From contig JACMNE010000056.1 of the NCBI GenBank assembly GCA_014378715.1, positions 18,683-82,682 on the forward strand: a DNA stretch of 64,000 bases. The letters are read 5' to 3'. Below, one piece after another: positions 42,313 to 50,960 of this stretch. The DNA is from Microbacteriaceae bacterium. Its GTDB lineage: Bacteria; Actinomycetota; Actinomycetes; Actinomycetales; Microbacteriaceae. The translations under genes were made by a program, and so were the position numbers. The stretch's first letter is position 1. The number at the start of each line of letters is the position of its first letter. Under the pieces are notes generated by a model. It searched no databases, was not told the DNA's origin, and was given only the letters and a program-made list of their open reading frames with translations.

Positions 42313-43308
42313 GTGTCAAAATCCGCTTTTCGCAGGATTCTCTCGACCACCGCGGTCATCGCCGCTGGAATGGTCGCCCTGACCGGCTGCGGCCTCCAGC
42401 CGGCAACGGCCTATGTACCCGAGGTGGCGCCCGGGTCGATCGAGCCGCTCGACCTGCCCGACGGCGCGAGCATCACGATCACGTCGAAGAACTTCACCGA
42501 GCAGCTCATCCTCGGCAAGATCGCGGTCATCGCCGCGAAGGCCGCCGGCTTCGACGTGACCGACATGACGAACATCCCGGGCAGCCAGCCCGCCCGCGAA
42601 CTCATGCTCTCCGGCACGGCCGACATGACCTGGGAGTACACGGGGACGGCCTGGCTCACCTACCTGGGCCAGACCGAGGGGATCCCGGATCCCACCGACC
42701 AGTACGAGGCGGTGCGCGATCTCGACGCGACCAACAACCTCAGCTGGCTGGAGCCCGCCCCCCTGAACAACACCTACGCGATGGCCGTGCGGTCGGAGGC
42801 CGTCGAGGGTCTGGGCGGCATCTCGAAGATGTCCGAGTTCCTCGCGCTGCCCGCCGCCGACCTCACGTTCTGCGTCGAGCCGGAGTTCAACTCCCGCGCG
42901 GACGGCATGACGCCGATGCTCGAGGCCTACGGTCTGGTCCGCGGCGACGGCGGGGTGCCGGAGTCAGCGATCAACATCTTCGACACGGGGGCCGTGTACA
43001 CCGCGACCGCCCGCGGCACCTGCAACTTCGGTGAGGTCTTCACGACCGACGGCCGGATCGACAGCCTCGGCCTCACGGTGCTCGAGGACGACCTGGCCTT
43101 CTTCCCCGCCTACAACGTCGCGGCCGTCATCGGCACCGAGACGCTCGACCTCTACCCGGGTCTCGCCGACGTTTTCGCCCAGATCTCTCCCGACATCACG
43201 GAGGAGAAGCTCCGCGAACTCAACCTCCGCGTCGACGAGGGCGGAGAGGAGCCAGCCGACGTGGCCTTCGACTTCATGATCGAAGCCGGGTTCATCACCG
43301 CCCCGTGA
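42313..43308 (+). CDS. Glycine betaine/choline-type ABC transporter substrate-binding lipoprotein
   Basis: A 331-residue exported lipoprotein. The signal peptide ends in the lipobox ALTGC (Cys near residue 26). The mature part begins with ITSKNFTEQLILGKI, the family hallmark, and contains MTWEYTGTAWLTYLG and FCVEPEFNSRADGM. Such proteins bind quaternary ammonium compounds in an aromatic cage. GTG at 42313 starts 2 nt after the permease stop, completing the four-gene operon for osmoprotectant import. Exact ligand is not determined. Confidence 0.92.
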   Translation: MSKSAFRRILSTTAVIAAGMVALTGCGLQPATAYVPEVAPGSIEPLDLPDGASITITSKNFTEQLILGKIAVIAAKAAGFDVTDMTNIPGSQPARELMLSGTADMTWEYTGTAWLTYLGQTEGIPDPTDQYEAVRDLDATNNLSWLEPAPLNNTYAMAVRSEAVEGLGGISKMSEFLALPAADLTFCVEPEFNSRADGMTPMLEAYGLVRGDGGVPESAINIFDTGAVYTATARGTCNFGEVFTTDGRIDSLGLTVLEDDLAFFPAYNVAAVIGTETLDLYPGLADVFAQISPDITEEKLRELNLRVDEGGEEPADVAFDFMIEAGFITAP

Positions 43309-43356
43309 TGACCACGGGTGCCCGTCACCCGCGTGATGCAGCGGGCGTTCCCCGAG

Positions 43357-43854
43357 CTACCGCAGCACCTTCTCGAAGCAGAGGGAGTTCGGGATCCCGC
43401 TCAGATACGGCTCGTATACCGGGATCGGAGTGAAGCCGAGCCCGGTGTAGAGCGCGACGGCCTCCGGCTGGCGGTCGCCGCACTGGAGGATCAGGCGGGT
43501 GGCCCCCTGCGACCTGGCGATGCGCTCCAGCTCGGTCATGAGAGAGCGCCCGGCTCCGCGTCCGCGCGCCGCACCGCGGACGATGACCCGTTTGACCTCC
43601 CACTCGCCGCCGTGCCTGCGCAGGGCGGCGTGGGCGATGGCGTCCCCCGTTCCGTCGATCACCAGCACAGTCGCCGCGATGTGCGCGGTGTCCACGGCGA
43701 GCGCCCGGGCGACGGTGTCGGACATAGGCGGGTCACCGGGGAAGTGGTAGCGCTCCGTCATCTCCTCATCCATCACGGCACGCAGGGCGACCGCGCGGGG
43801 GTCGACGTAGTCGACGCGTACAAAGCGGAATGCGGGGTTCGGTGTCTCGACCAT
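43357..43854 (-). CDS. GNAT family N-acetyltransferase
   Basis: A 165-residue acetyltransferase. VKRVIVRGAARGRGAGRSLM contains the R-G-x-G-A acetyl-CoA loop, and EAVALYTGLGFTPIPVYEPY is the C-terminal motif with the conserved Tyr and GF. Substrate unknown. ATG at 43854 has CCGATGG upstream without a strong ribosome site. It converges with the osmoprotectant operon and diverges from the region with DnaA boxes. Confidence 0.88.
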   Translation of the reverse strand: MVETPNPAFRFVRVDYVDPRAVALRAVMDEEMTERYHFPGDPPMSDTVARALAVDTAHIAATVLVIDGTGDAIAHAALRRHGGEWEVKRVIVRGAARGRGAGRSLMTELERIARSQGATRLILQCGDRQPEAVALYTGLGFTPIPVYEPYLSGIPNSLCFEKVLR

Positions 43855-44221
43855 CGGGGCCAGACTCTACCCCTCCCGGCTGACCTGTCCGTAGTCATCT
43901 TCGAACGGAGGATCACCGCGCAGGGAGCGCCCTCGAATTACAGACCTGTCATTTGTCCACAGGCAACCACGGTCGAAGGCCCGGAATCCCGGGGAGTAAT
44001 GCACAGATTCCACAGGGTTATCCACAGGTACGGAGTTTCGAGTCGTGGCCCTGAATCGTCAAGTAGGTAATTGCTCAACTATGTCCCCCTCTTCGACAGC
44101 CCGGCCTGGCCCGCCGTTCCGACACGGTGGCCCTTCCACGCCGCGCGCGTACCCTGTGCAGTACACACACCGGAGGCAGACGGCCTCGGGATAACTCCCC
44201 TCCGGTCGAGAAAGGGATGCC
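43855..44221. promoter_or_regulatory. Intergenic region with two DnaA boxes
   Basis: A 367-bp gap without a supported gene. TTGTCCACA (43953-43961; the actinobacterial DnaA-box consensus) and TTATCCACA (44018-44026; the E. coli consensus) lie 65 bp apart in the same orientation, and a weaker ATTCCACAG is at 44007-44015. The segment 43930-44085 is less GC-rich than its flanks. Two boxes are far too few for an origin; they may titrate DnaA or regulate the genes on either side. Confidence 0.6.
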
Positions 44222-45196
44222 ATGAGACGCGCCAGCCTTGTCCTCCTCGCCGGCCTGGGGGCAGTGGTCGCCGCCTGGCTCATCGCCCACAGCGCGTCGC
44301 CCCGGGTCACGCGCTGGGCTCCAGGCGCCGGCGAGCGTCTGATTCACGGGCAACTCAGTGCCCGGGTCTTCGGAGGCGGAGCCGAGGTGGTGGTGCTGCT
44401 CCCCGGGATCGCCGCGAGCGGCACTTTTTTCGGCACCGCGTGGGACCGCCTGGGCGTGGCCGCGACCGTCGTGGTCGTCGATCCGCTCGGTTTCGGCCAC
44501 TCGATGACCGGAGCCACCGGCGGCAGCAGACCGGGTGACAGCGACGTCGACGCTGTCACCCGATCGGGCATCGCCGCCCACTGCGACGCCATCGAGGGCC
44601 TTCTCGCCCACCTCGGACTGACCGACCGGCGCATCACCGCCGTCGGGCACTCCATGGGTGCCGCGCTCGCCCTCCATCTGGCCGACCGCCGCGACCGGCC
44701 GGGCGACCGCGTCGTCGCCTTCGACGCTCCCCTCTATGTCACCCGCCCCGAGGCCCTCGGCCGGGTTCACGGGATGGGCTGGTTCGAGGCGCTCCTGTCG
44801 AACGGCCTCCTCGCCGAACGCGTCTGCGCCTGGATGTGCGCGCACCGCTCGCTCGCCGCCCTGCTCTCAGTCGCGGTCAATCCCACGATGCCGGTCGTCG
44901 TCGCCCGCGAGGGGGTGCTGCACACCTGGGAGTCCTACATCGGTAGCTTCGACGCGGTCGTCACCTCAGACGCCTGGGTCGCTGCGCTCGACCGACTCGA
45001 CCGACGCAGAGTGCCGGTCCACCTGATCGACGGAGCGGATGACCCAGTGCCCGTCCCCGGTCGGGCGGCCGCCCTCGAGGCCGCGCACCCGAACGTCACC
45101 GCTCAGATCCACCCCGGTCGGCACGATCTTCCCCTGAGCGACCCGGCCTGGTGCGCGGAGCAGGTCGCGCTGATCGTGCGAAAATCCGCCCCCTAG
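44222..45196 (+). CDS. Alpha/beta hydrolase with N-terminal membrane anchor
   Basis: A 324-residue protein with an N-terminal hydrophobic helix (RRASLVLLAGLGAVVAAWLI, uncleaved anchor or signal), then an alpha/beta-hydrolase domain: oxyanion VVLLPGIAASG, nucleophile AVGHSMGAALALHL, acid LIDGADDPV and His GRHDLPLSDP. All triad residues are present. Substrate cannot be predicted. ATG at 44222 follows GAAAGGGATGCC (AAAGGGA 7 nt upstream). Confidence 0.87.
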   Translation: MRRASLVLLAGLGAVVAAWLIAHSASPRVTRWAPGAGERLIHGQLSARVFGGGAEVVVLLPGIAASGTFFGTAWDRLGVAATVVVVDPLGFGHSMTGATGGSRPGDSDVDAVTRSGIAAHCDAIEGLLAHLGLTDRRITAVGHSMGAALALHLADRRDRPGDRVVAFDAPLYVTRPEALGRVHGMGWFEALLSNGLLAERVCAWMCAHRSLAALLSVAVNPTMPVVVAREGVLHTWESYIGSFDAVVTSDAWVAALDRLDRRRVPVHLIDGADDPVPVPGRAAALEAAHPNVTAQIHPGRHDLPLSDPAWCAEQVALIVRKSAP

Positions 45197-45321
45197 TGCT
45201 CTGCCCCGGCCAGGATCAGCGCGGTGGCTGGGTGCCGTATGTGTGCTCCGGCGCCGGGAAGATGCTCGCGGCGACATGGGCCATGCCCCGAGCGCGCGGC
45301 CGATGTGAGCCCCAGCCACGC

Positions 45322-45347
45322 GACATCCGCTGCAGACATCCGCTGCA
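45322..45347 (+). repeat. 13-bp tandem duplication GACATCCGCTGCA x2
   Basis: Two perfect adjacent copies in the gap between the hydrolase gene and tRNA-Leu, each containing the window-wide over-represented CGACATCCGCT-type motif. Confidence 0.85.
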
Positions 45348-45360
45348 GAACCCGCGAGCC

Positions 45361-45396
45361 CACGGAAAACGGCCCCCGGAGAACCCGGGGGCCGTT
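45361..45396 (-). terminator. Rho-independent terminator downstream of tRNA-Leu
   Basis: Perfect 12-bp stem AACGGCCCCCGG (45368-45379) with CCGGGGGCCGTT (45385-45396), 5-nt loop, followed on the minus strand by a short T run (TTTTCC). It begins 5 nt after the tRNA CCA end. Confidence 0.85.
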
Positions 45397-45400
45397 CGTC

Positions 45401-45487
45401 TGGTGCGCGAGGGGGGACTTGAACCCCCATGCCCTCTCGGGCACACGGACCTGAACCGTGCGCGTCTGCCAATTTCGCCACTCGCGC
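45401..45487 (-). tRNA. tRNA-Leu (anticodon CAG)
   Basis: Cloverleaf on the minus strand: acceptor GCGCGAG/CTCGCGC, D-loop with TTGGCAGA, anticodon stem CACGG/CCGTG with loop TTCAGGT (anticodon CAG), long class II variable arm (TGCCCGAGAGGGCA), T-arm GGGGGTTCAAGTCCCCC. Discriminator A at 45404 and an encoded CCA at 45403-45401. The position beside fhaA is conserved in actinobacteria. Confidence 0.95.
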
Positions 45488-45608
45488 AGACTTAGCGAGA
45501 TTAGCACAGCGCGGGGACGCGAAATGAAGGCACCGGGCGGCAGGGAGCCCCGGGCCGGGGCGGGCCGGTAACATACGAGAAGTCACAAATGACCGGAACG
45601 AGGAACCC

Positions 45609-46325
45609 GTGGGTCTGTTGGACAACTTCGAGCGTGGACTCGAGCGCGCCGTCAACGGCGTGTTCGCGAAGACGTTCAAGAGTGGCCTCGCCCCGATCGA
45701 GATCACGAGCGCCCTGCGCCGCGAGCTCGACACCAAGGCCGCCGTCGTCGCGCGCGACCGCATCCTCGTGCCGAACCGCTTCACCGTGCGCCTCGGCAGA
45801 ACCGATTTCCAGCGGATGAACGCGCTCGGCGCCTCGCTCACCGACGAACTCACGCAGCTGATGCAGACCCACGCCGCCGCGCAGGGCTACCAGTTCACCG
45901 GTGGCATCGACATCCGCCTCTCCGAGGACACCGCCCTCAGCGAGGGCATGATCCGCGTCGAGTCCGAGACGGCCAAGGGAGAGGTCTCCTGGACGCCCGT
46001 TCTCGACGTCGGGGGCAAGCGTTACCCGATTGTGAGGTCCCGTACCGTGATCGGCCGCGGCAGCGAGGCCGACATCACCGTCGACGACGCCGGAATCTCC
46101 CGCAAACACGTGGAAATCCTCTGGGACGGCAAGCGGGCGCAGGTGGGCGACCTCGGGTCGACGAACGGGTCCAAACTCAACGGTGAACCCGTGTCGAAGG
46201 CCCCGTTGTCCCCCGAATCAGAGATCACCATCGGCAGAACCCGTATTGTTTTCCGAGTGCTTGCCCAATCCGCCGACCAGTTCTCGGACAACCGCAGCGA
46301 TCGCGAGCGAGGCCCCCAGCAGTGA
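45609..46325 (+). CDS. fhaA: FHA domain protein FhaA (DUF3662-FHA)
   Basis: A 238-residue protein. Residues 1-115 form the DUF3662 domain (MGLLDNFERGLERAVNGVFA, ITSALRRELD), and residues 145-228 an FHA phosphothreonine-binding domain with RSRTVIGRGSEADI, GISRKHVEI and DLGSTNGSKLNG. Homologues bind phosphorylated targets of PknA/PknB, such as MviN in mycobacteria, to control peptidoglycan synthesis. The linker between domains is much shorter than in the 527-residue M. tuberculosis protein. GTG at 45609 has GAGGA 4-5 nt upstream. First gene of the seven-gene growth-control operon. Confidence 0.94.
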   Translation: MGLLDNFERGLERAVNGVFAKTFKSGLAPIEITSALRRELDTKAAVVARDRILVPNRFTVRLGRTDFQRMNALGASLTDELTQLMQTHAAAQGYQFTGGIDIRLSEDTALSEGMIRVESETAKGEVSWTPVLDVGGKRYPIVRSRTVIGRGSEADITVDDAGISRKHVEILWDGKRAQVGDLGSTNGSKLNGEPVSKAPLSPESEITIGRTRIVFRVLAQSADQFSDNRSDRERGPQQ

Positions 46326-46861
46326 GTGAGCTGACGCTCCTCATTCTGAGGCTCGCCTTTCTCCTGATCCTCTGGGGCTTCGTGTTCGCCGTGGTCTACG
46401 CGCTACGCACCGACCTCTTCGGGCAGCGAGTGCGCCGACAGGGTGTGCCCGACCCGGCCTCCGCCAGCGCCGCACCCCAGGGTGTACCCCCCTCGGTCGC
46501 ACCCGTGCAGCGTCCTCCGTCGCCGGCCAACTCGCTGCCCGGCAGCACGGCTCCCGCGGCGACAGCGACATCCGCTCACCGGCTGGTCATCACGGTCGGC
46601 CCCAAGGCGGGCCTCGAGTTGCCCCTGGGCACCGAGCCGCTCACGATCGGGCGCTCCAGCGAGAGCGGCCTGATCATTCGCGACGACTACACCTCGACCC
46701 ACCACGCGCGGCTGATGCTGCTCAACGACTCGTGGGTCATCCAGGACCTCGACTCCACGAACGGCACCTTCCTCGACGGCGGACGTGTTGTGGTGCCGAC
46801 ACAGGTGCCGCTGAACACCCCGGTCAAGATCGGCACCACGAGCTTTGAGCTCCGGCGGTAG
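46322..46861 (+). CDS. fhaB: FHA domain protein FhaB (FipA-type)
   Basis: A 179-residue protein: an N-terminal membrane helix (LLILRLAFLLILWGFVFAVVYAL region, residues 5-27), a Pro/Ala-rich linker and a C-terminal FHA domain with LTIGRSSESGLIIRDDYTS, THHARL and DLDSTNGTFLDG. In mycobacteria FhaB/FipA links kinase signalling to FtsZ/FtsQ division proteins. GTG at 46322 overlaps the fhaA stop (GTGA). The phosphatase gene starts 4 nt after its stop. Confidence 0.93.
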   Translation: MSELTLLILRLAFLLILWGFVFAVVYALRTDLFGQRVRRQGVPDPASASAAPQGVPPSVAPVQRPPSPANSLPGSTAPAATATSAHRLVITVGPKAGLELPLGTEPLTIGRSSESGLIIRDDYTSTHHARLMLLNDSWVIQDLDSTNGTFLDGGRVVVPTQVPLNTPVKIGTTSFELRR

Positions 46862-46865
46862 CCCG

Positions 46866-48116
46866 ATGGCCACATCCGGCAAGAGCGCGGCCCTCTCCCA
46901 CATCGGCAAGATCCGCGCGAACAACCAGGACTCCGGCTACGCCGGCTCCTCGCTCTTCGTCGTCGCCGACGGCATGGGCGGCCACGCGGGTGGAGATGTC
47001 GCCTCGGCCATGGCGATCAAGCGCATCATGCTCACCGACACGACGTACAACTCCGCGCAGGACGCCGAGTTCGCGCTGCAGTCGGCGCTACTCGCGGCCA
47101 ATGCCCTCCTCGCCGAGACGGTCTTCGACCACCAGGAGCTCACCGGCATGGGCACCACGGTGAGCGCGATCATGCTCGTCGGAACCGAGCTGGCTATCGC
47201 CCACATCGGCGACTCCCGCATCTACCTCTACCGCGACGACACGATCACCCAGGTCACCGCCGACCACACCTTCGTGCAGCGCCTCGTCGACTCCGGCCGC
47301 ATCACGCCGGAGGAGGCCGCCGTGCACCCACGCCGCTCCGTGCTCATGCGGGTGCTCGGCGACGTCGACTCCTCCCCCGAGATCGACACGACCGTGCACG
47401 ATGTGCGTCCGGGAGACCGCTGGCTGCTCTGCTCCGACGGCCTCAGTGGCTACGTCAGCGACGAGAAGATGCACCTCGTGCTCTCGACCGTTCCCGACCC
47501 GGATGCGGCCGCACAGCGTCTCGTCAAGGAGAGCCTCGACCAGGGTGCGCCCGACAACGTCACCGTGGTGCTCGTCGACATCGACGACTCCGGAGACGTG
47601 ACGCGGTCCTCGATGACCCCGCCCGTGCTGGTCGGCTCTGCTGCAGAACCCCTCTCCTTCGAAGCGGATGTCCCGCGCCGCCCGCTCCGCCTGCCGACCC
47701 TGCTGCTCCATCCGCTGCGGGCCACGCCGCCGGCCGACGAGCACTTCGAGCCGGAGTCCGAGGAGTACCTCGACGAGCTGATCCTCGAGGACCGCCGCCG
47801 CGCCCGCAACCGCCGCATCGCCTGGCTCATCGCGATCGGCGTCGCCGCGATCGCCATCATCGTCGGCATCCTCCTCGCCTACCAGTGGACCCAGACGAGG
47901 TACTTCGTCGGGGCCGACGGCACCACCGTCGCGATCTACCAGGGTGTGCAAGCGGATGTCGGGCCACTGCCGCTCTCGAGCGTGTACCAGGAGACGGGGA
48001 TCACCCTCGCGAGCCTGCCGAGCTACACGCGCCAGACCGTCGAGGACACCATCAGTGCCGACTCCCTCTCCGACGCGCGCGACATCATCGAACGGCTGAC
48101 CAGTGTCAGCAACTGA
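46866..48116 (+). CDS. pstP: PP2C-family Ser/Thr protein phosphatase PstP
   Basis: A 416-residue protein. The cytoplasmic PP2C domain (1-240) has VVADGMGGHAGGDVASAMA, GMGTTVSAIML, AHIGDSRIYLYR, LLCSDGLSGYV and GAPDNVTVVLV, which carry the metal-binding aspartates. A juxtamembrane basic stretch (RRRARNRR) precedes one membrane helix at about 317-340 and a short extracellular domain. PstP dephosphorylates PknA/PknB and their substrates. ATG at 46866 is the family start. Its end overlaps rodA by 14 nt. Confidence 0.95.
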   Translation: MATSGKSAALSHIGKIRANNQDSGYAGSSLFVVADGMGGHAGGDVASAMAIKRIMLTDTTYNSAQDAEFALQSALLAANALLAETVFDHQELTGMGTTVSAIMLVGTELAIAHIGDSRIYLYRDDTITQVTADHTFVQRLVDSGRITPEEAAVHPRRSVLMRVLGDVDSSPEIDTTVHDVRPGDRWLLCSDGLSGYVSDEKMHLVLSTVPDPDAAAQRLVKESLDQGAPDNVTVVLVDIDDSGDVTRSSMTPPVLVGSAAEPLSFEADVPRRPLRLPTLLLHPLRATPPADEHFEPESEEYLDELILEDRRRARNRRIAWLIAIGVAAIAIIVGILLAYQWTQTRYFVGADGTTVAIYQGVQADVGPLPLSSVYQETGITLASLPSYTRQTVEDTISADSLSDARDIIERLTSVSN

Positions 48117-49527
48117 GACGAAGGGCGGGGCCGACCGCCCGAGCCTGACCGGCGCCATCCGTGTGCGGCTGCGGGTGCCGGCCAAGCTCCGCAACCTCGA
48201 GCTCCTGCTGCTCGGCTTCGCGATCGTCATCAACGGGGGCGCGATCCTGCTGGTGCAGCTCGGCGCGCTGGGCGAGGTGCGGCAGGAAATCTTCACCTAC
48301 GCGGCGGGACTCGCCGGCCTCGCGCTGATCATGCACATCGCCCTGCGGGTCGTCGCCTCACAGGCCGACCCGTTCATCCTGCCGATCGCCACCGTGCTCA
48401 ACGGCATCGGCATCGCCGTGATCTACCGCCTCGACCTGGCGAACGGACGCGAGGGCTGGGAGGCATCCGGCATCCGCCAGATGGCGTGGACCGCGATCGC
48501 CATGTTCGCCGCCCTGGCCGTGCTCATCATCATCCGCAACCACCGGGTACTGCAGCGCTACCGCTACATCGCGATGTTCGTCGGCGTGGGCCTGCTGCTC
48601 CTGCCGCTCATCCCCGGCGTCGGGCGGGAGATCAACGGCGCCCAGGTCTGGATCGGCATCGGACCGCAGCGTGCGGACGGCAGCGTGCCGCTCTCGTTCC
48701 AGCCGGGCGAGCTGGCCAAGATCGCCCTAGCGGTCTTCTTCGCCGGCTACCTGGTCACCGCCAGGGACAGCCTCTCGCTCGTCGGGAAGAAGTTCCTCGG
48801 GATGCGGTTCCCGCGGGTGCGCGACCTCGGACCGATCCTCATCATCTGGATCGCCGCGATGGCCGTGCTGGTGTTCCAGCGCGACCTGGGCACCTCGCTG
48901 CTCTACTTCGGGCTGTTCCTGATCATGATCTACGTCGCCACCGGGCGGCTCAGCTGGGTCATCCTGGGCATGACCCTCTTCGTCGGAGGCGCGATCGCCG
49001 CAAGTCAGCTGCTCGGCTATGTCAACAACCGGTTCCACGGCTGGCTCGACGCCTTCAACAACGACGTGTACCAGCGGGCCGGCGGCAGCTTCCAGCTGGT
49101 GCAGGGCATCTTCGGCATCGCCAATGGCGGCCTCGTCGGCACCGGGCTCGGCCAGGGCAGCCCCGACATCGTCCCGTTCGCCGAGAGCGACTTCATCATG
49201 GCCAGCATCGGCGAGGAGCTCGGCCTCACGGGCCTGTTCGCGATCCTGGCACTCTTCCTCCTGTTCGTCTCGCGCGGGTTCCGCATCGGCTTCGCCGGCC
49301 AGGACGACTTCGGGCGCCTGCTCGGTGTCGGCCTCGCCTTCACCATCGCCCTCCAGGTCTTCATCGTCATCGGCGGGATCACCCGCGTCATCCCGCTCAC
49401 CGGGCTGACCACCCCCTTCATGGCGGCGGGCGGCTCATCGCTCGTAGCCAACTGGATCATCGCCGCGCTCTTGCTGAGGTTGTCGGATACCGTTCGAAAT
49501 CAGCCGAGACTGGTAATCGACGCATGA
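48103..49527 (+). CDS. rodA: Peptidoglycan glycosyltransferase RodA/FtsW (SEDS family)
   Basis: A 474-residue polytopic SEDS protein with about 12 helices. LIPGVGREINGAQVWIGIG, QPGELAKIALAVFFAGYL, FQRDLGTSLLYFGLF and GLGQGSPDIVPFAESDFIMASIGEELG are conserved SEDS motifs; the Asp in QRDLGTS region and the Glu/Asp in SDFI are functional in glycan polymerisation. Position with pbpA marks it as the RodA paralogue acting in elongation. GTG at 48103 overlaps the pstP end. Its stop overlaps pbpA (ATGA). Confidence 0.94.
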   Translation: MSATETKGGADRPSLTGAIRVRLRVPAKLRNLELLLLGFAIVINGGAILLVQLGALGEVRQEIFTYAAGLAGLALIMHIALRVVASQADPFILPIATVLNGIGIAVIYRLDLANGREGWEASGIRQMAWTAIAMFAALAVLIIIRNHRVLQRYRYIAMFVGVGLLLLPLIPGVGREINGAQVWIGIGPQRADGSVPLSFQPGELAKIALAVFFAGYLVTARDSLSLVGKKFLGMRFPRVRDLGPILIIWIAAMAVLVFQRDLGTSLLYFGLFLIMIYVATGRLSWVILGMTLFVGGAIAASQLLGYVNNRFHGWLDAFNNDVYQRAGGSFQLVQGIFGIANGGLVGTGLGQGSPDIVPFAESDFIMASIGEELGLTGLFAILALFLLFVSRGFRIGFAGQDDFGRLLGVGLAFTIALQVFIVIGGITRVIPLTGLTTPFMAAGGSSLVANWIIAALLLRLSDTVRNQPRLVIDA

Positions 49528-50960
49528 ACAAGGAACTCAAGCGGGTCAGCGCGATCGTGCTGCTGATGTTCGTCACCCTCTTCGTCTCGAGCAGTGTCAT
49601 CACGGTGTTCCAGGCCGACAACCTCCGGGTGGACAACCGCAACACCCGCACCCTCTACGCCAGCTACTCAGCCGAGCGCGGCCCGATCCTCGTCGACGGC
49701 GTCGCTGTGGCCGAGTCCACCCCGGTGGACGACGAGTACAAGTTCCTGCGCTCGTACAGCAGCCCGGAGCTCTACTCCGCAGTCACCGGCTACTTCACCC
49801 TGAACCAGGGGAACTCCGGCGTCGAGGGCGCGCTCAATGACCAGCTCAGCGGCACCGCCAACGACCAGTTCCTCGACCAGCTCAACTCGATCATCACCGG
49901 CCAGGACCCCAAGGGCGCCGCGGTCGAGCTGACGATCGACCCGGTCGTGCAACAGGCAGCCTGGGACGCCTTCGGTGAGAACACCGGATCCGTCGTCGCC
50001 ATCAACCCGAAGACGGGCGCGATCCTGGCGATGATCTCCAAGACCGCCTACGACCCGAACCTGCTCGCCGTGCACAACACGGACGACGTCATCGCCGCCT
50101 ACGACACGCTCATCGCCGACCCGAACCGCCCGCTGCTCAACCGCGCCATCGCCGGCGACCTCTACGCGCCCGGCTCGGTCTTCAAGCTCGTGGTCGCGGC
50201 CGCGGCCATCGACAGCGGCAAGTTCACCGCGGACAGCATGTTCCCCAATCCGCCCCTGCTTCAGCTGCCGCAGTCGGACAACACCATCAGCAATGCGGAG
50301 GGCGGCACCTGCACCGGTGCCCCGGAGGTCAGCATCTCGACGGCGCTGCGGCTCAGCTGCAACATCCCGTTCGCCCAGCTCGGTACCGCGCTCGGTGAGG
50401 ACACGATCTCGCAGTACACCGACGCCTTCGGATTCGGCAAGCCGCTGTCGATCCCGCAGCGCGTCACCCCCAGCGTCTACCCGACCGACATGAACGCCCC
50501 GAACCTGATGCTGTCGTCGTTCGGGCAGTTCGACGACCGGGTCACGCCACTGCAGGTCGCCATGATCTCGGCCGCGATCGCCAACGGAGGAACGCTTATG
50601 CAACCGACCCTTATCGATTCCATCACGGCGCCCAACCTCACCGTCATCACGCCCTTCCAGGAAACCGTGCTTGACCAGCCGATCTCCGAGGCGACTGCCA
50701 CGATCATGCGCGACCTGATGATCGCGAACGTGACGAGCGGCGCCGCGAGTAATGCAAGAATAAATGGAGTCGAAGTGGCGGGTAAGACCGGAACCGCGCA
50801 GAACGACGGGGCGGAGAACACTCTCTGGTTCACCGGGTTCGCCCCCGCTTCCGACCCCGAGATTGCGATCGCTGTCGTCGTCGAGAATGGTCAAGGATTC
50901 GGCAATTCGGTGGCAGCGCCGATCGCCAGGAAAGTCATAGAGGCGGTGCTGAACAAATGA
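49524..50960 (+). CDS. pbpA: Class B penicillin-binding protein PbpA
   Basis: A 478-residue transpeptidase with one N-terminal membrane anchor (residues 8-29) and a periplasmic-side domain. SxxK is S218-V-F-K, SxN is SCN in LRLSCNIPFAQLG, and KTG is in VAGKTGTAQNDG. It cross-links peptidoglycan together with RodA. In mycobacteria PbpA is a substrate of PknB. ATG at 49524 overlaps the rodA stop. It lacks the long PASTA tail of other PBPs; that sensing function lies in pknB. Confidence 0.95.
   Translation: MNKELKRVSAIVLLMFVTLFVSSSVITVFQADNLRVDNRNTRTLYASYSAERGPILVDGVAVAESTPVDDEYKFLRSYSSPELYSAVTGYFTLNQGNSGVEGALNDQLSGTANDQFLDQLNSIITGQDPKGAAVELTIDPVVQQAAWDAFGENTGSVVAINPKTGAILAMISKTAYDPNLLAVHNTDDVIAAYDTLIADPNRPLLNRAIAGDLYAPGSVFKLVVAAAAIDSGKFTADSMFPNPPLLQLPQSDNTISNAEGGTCTGAPEVSISTALRLSCNIPFAQLGTALGEDTISQYTDAFGFGKPLSIPQRVTPSVYPTDMNAPNLMLSSFGQFDDRVTPLQVAMISAAIANGGTLMQPTLIDSITAPNLTVITPFQETVLDQPISEATATIMRDLMIANVTSGAASNARINGVEVAGKTGTAQNDGAENTLWFTGFAPASDPEIAIAVVVENGQGFGNSVAAPIARKVIEAVLNK

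Noticed and set aside
43953..44026. Possible oriC
   Set aside because: Only two consensus DnaA boxes, no AT-rich unwinding region and no dnaA or dnaN nearby; gyrB orientation places the origin beyond the right edge.
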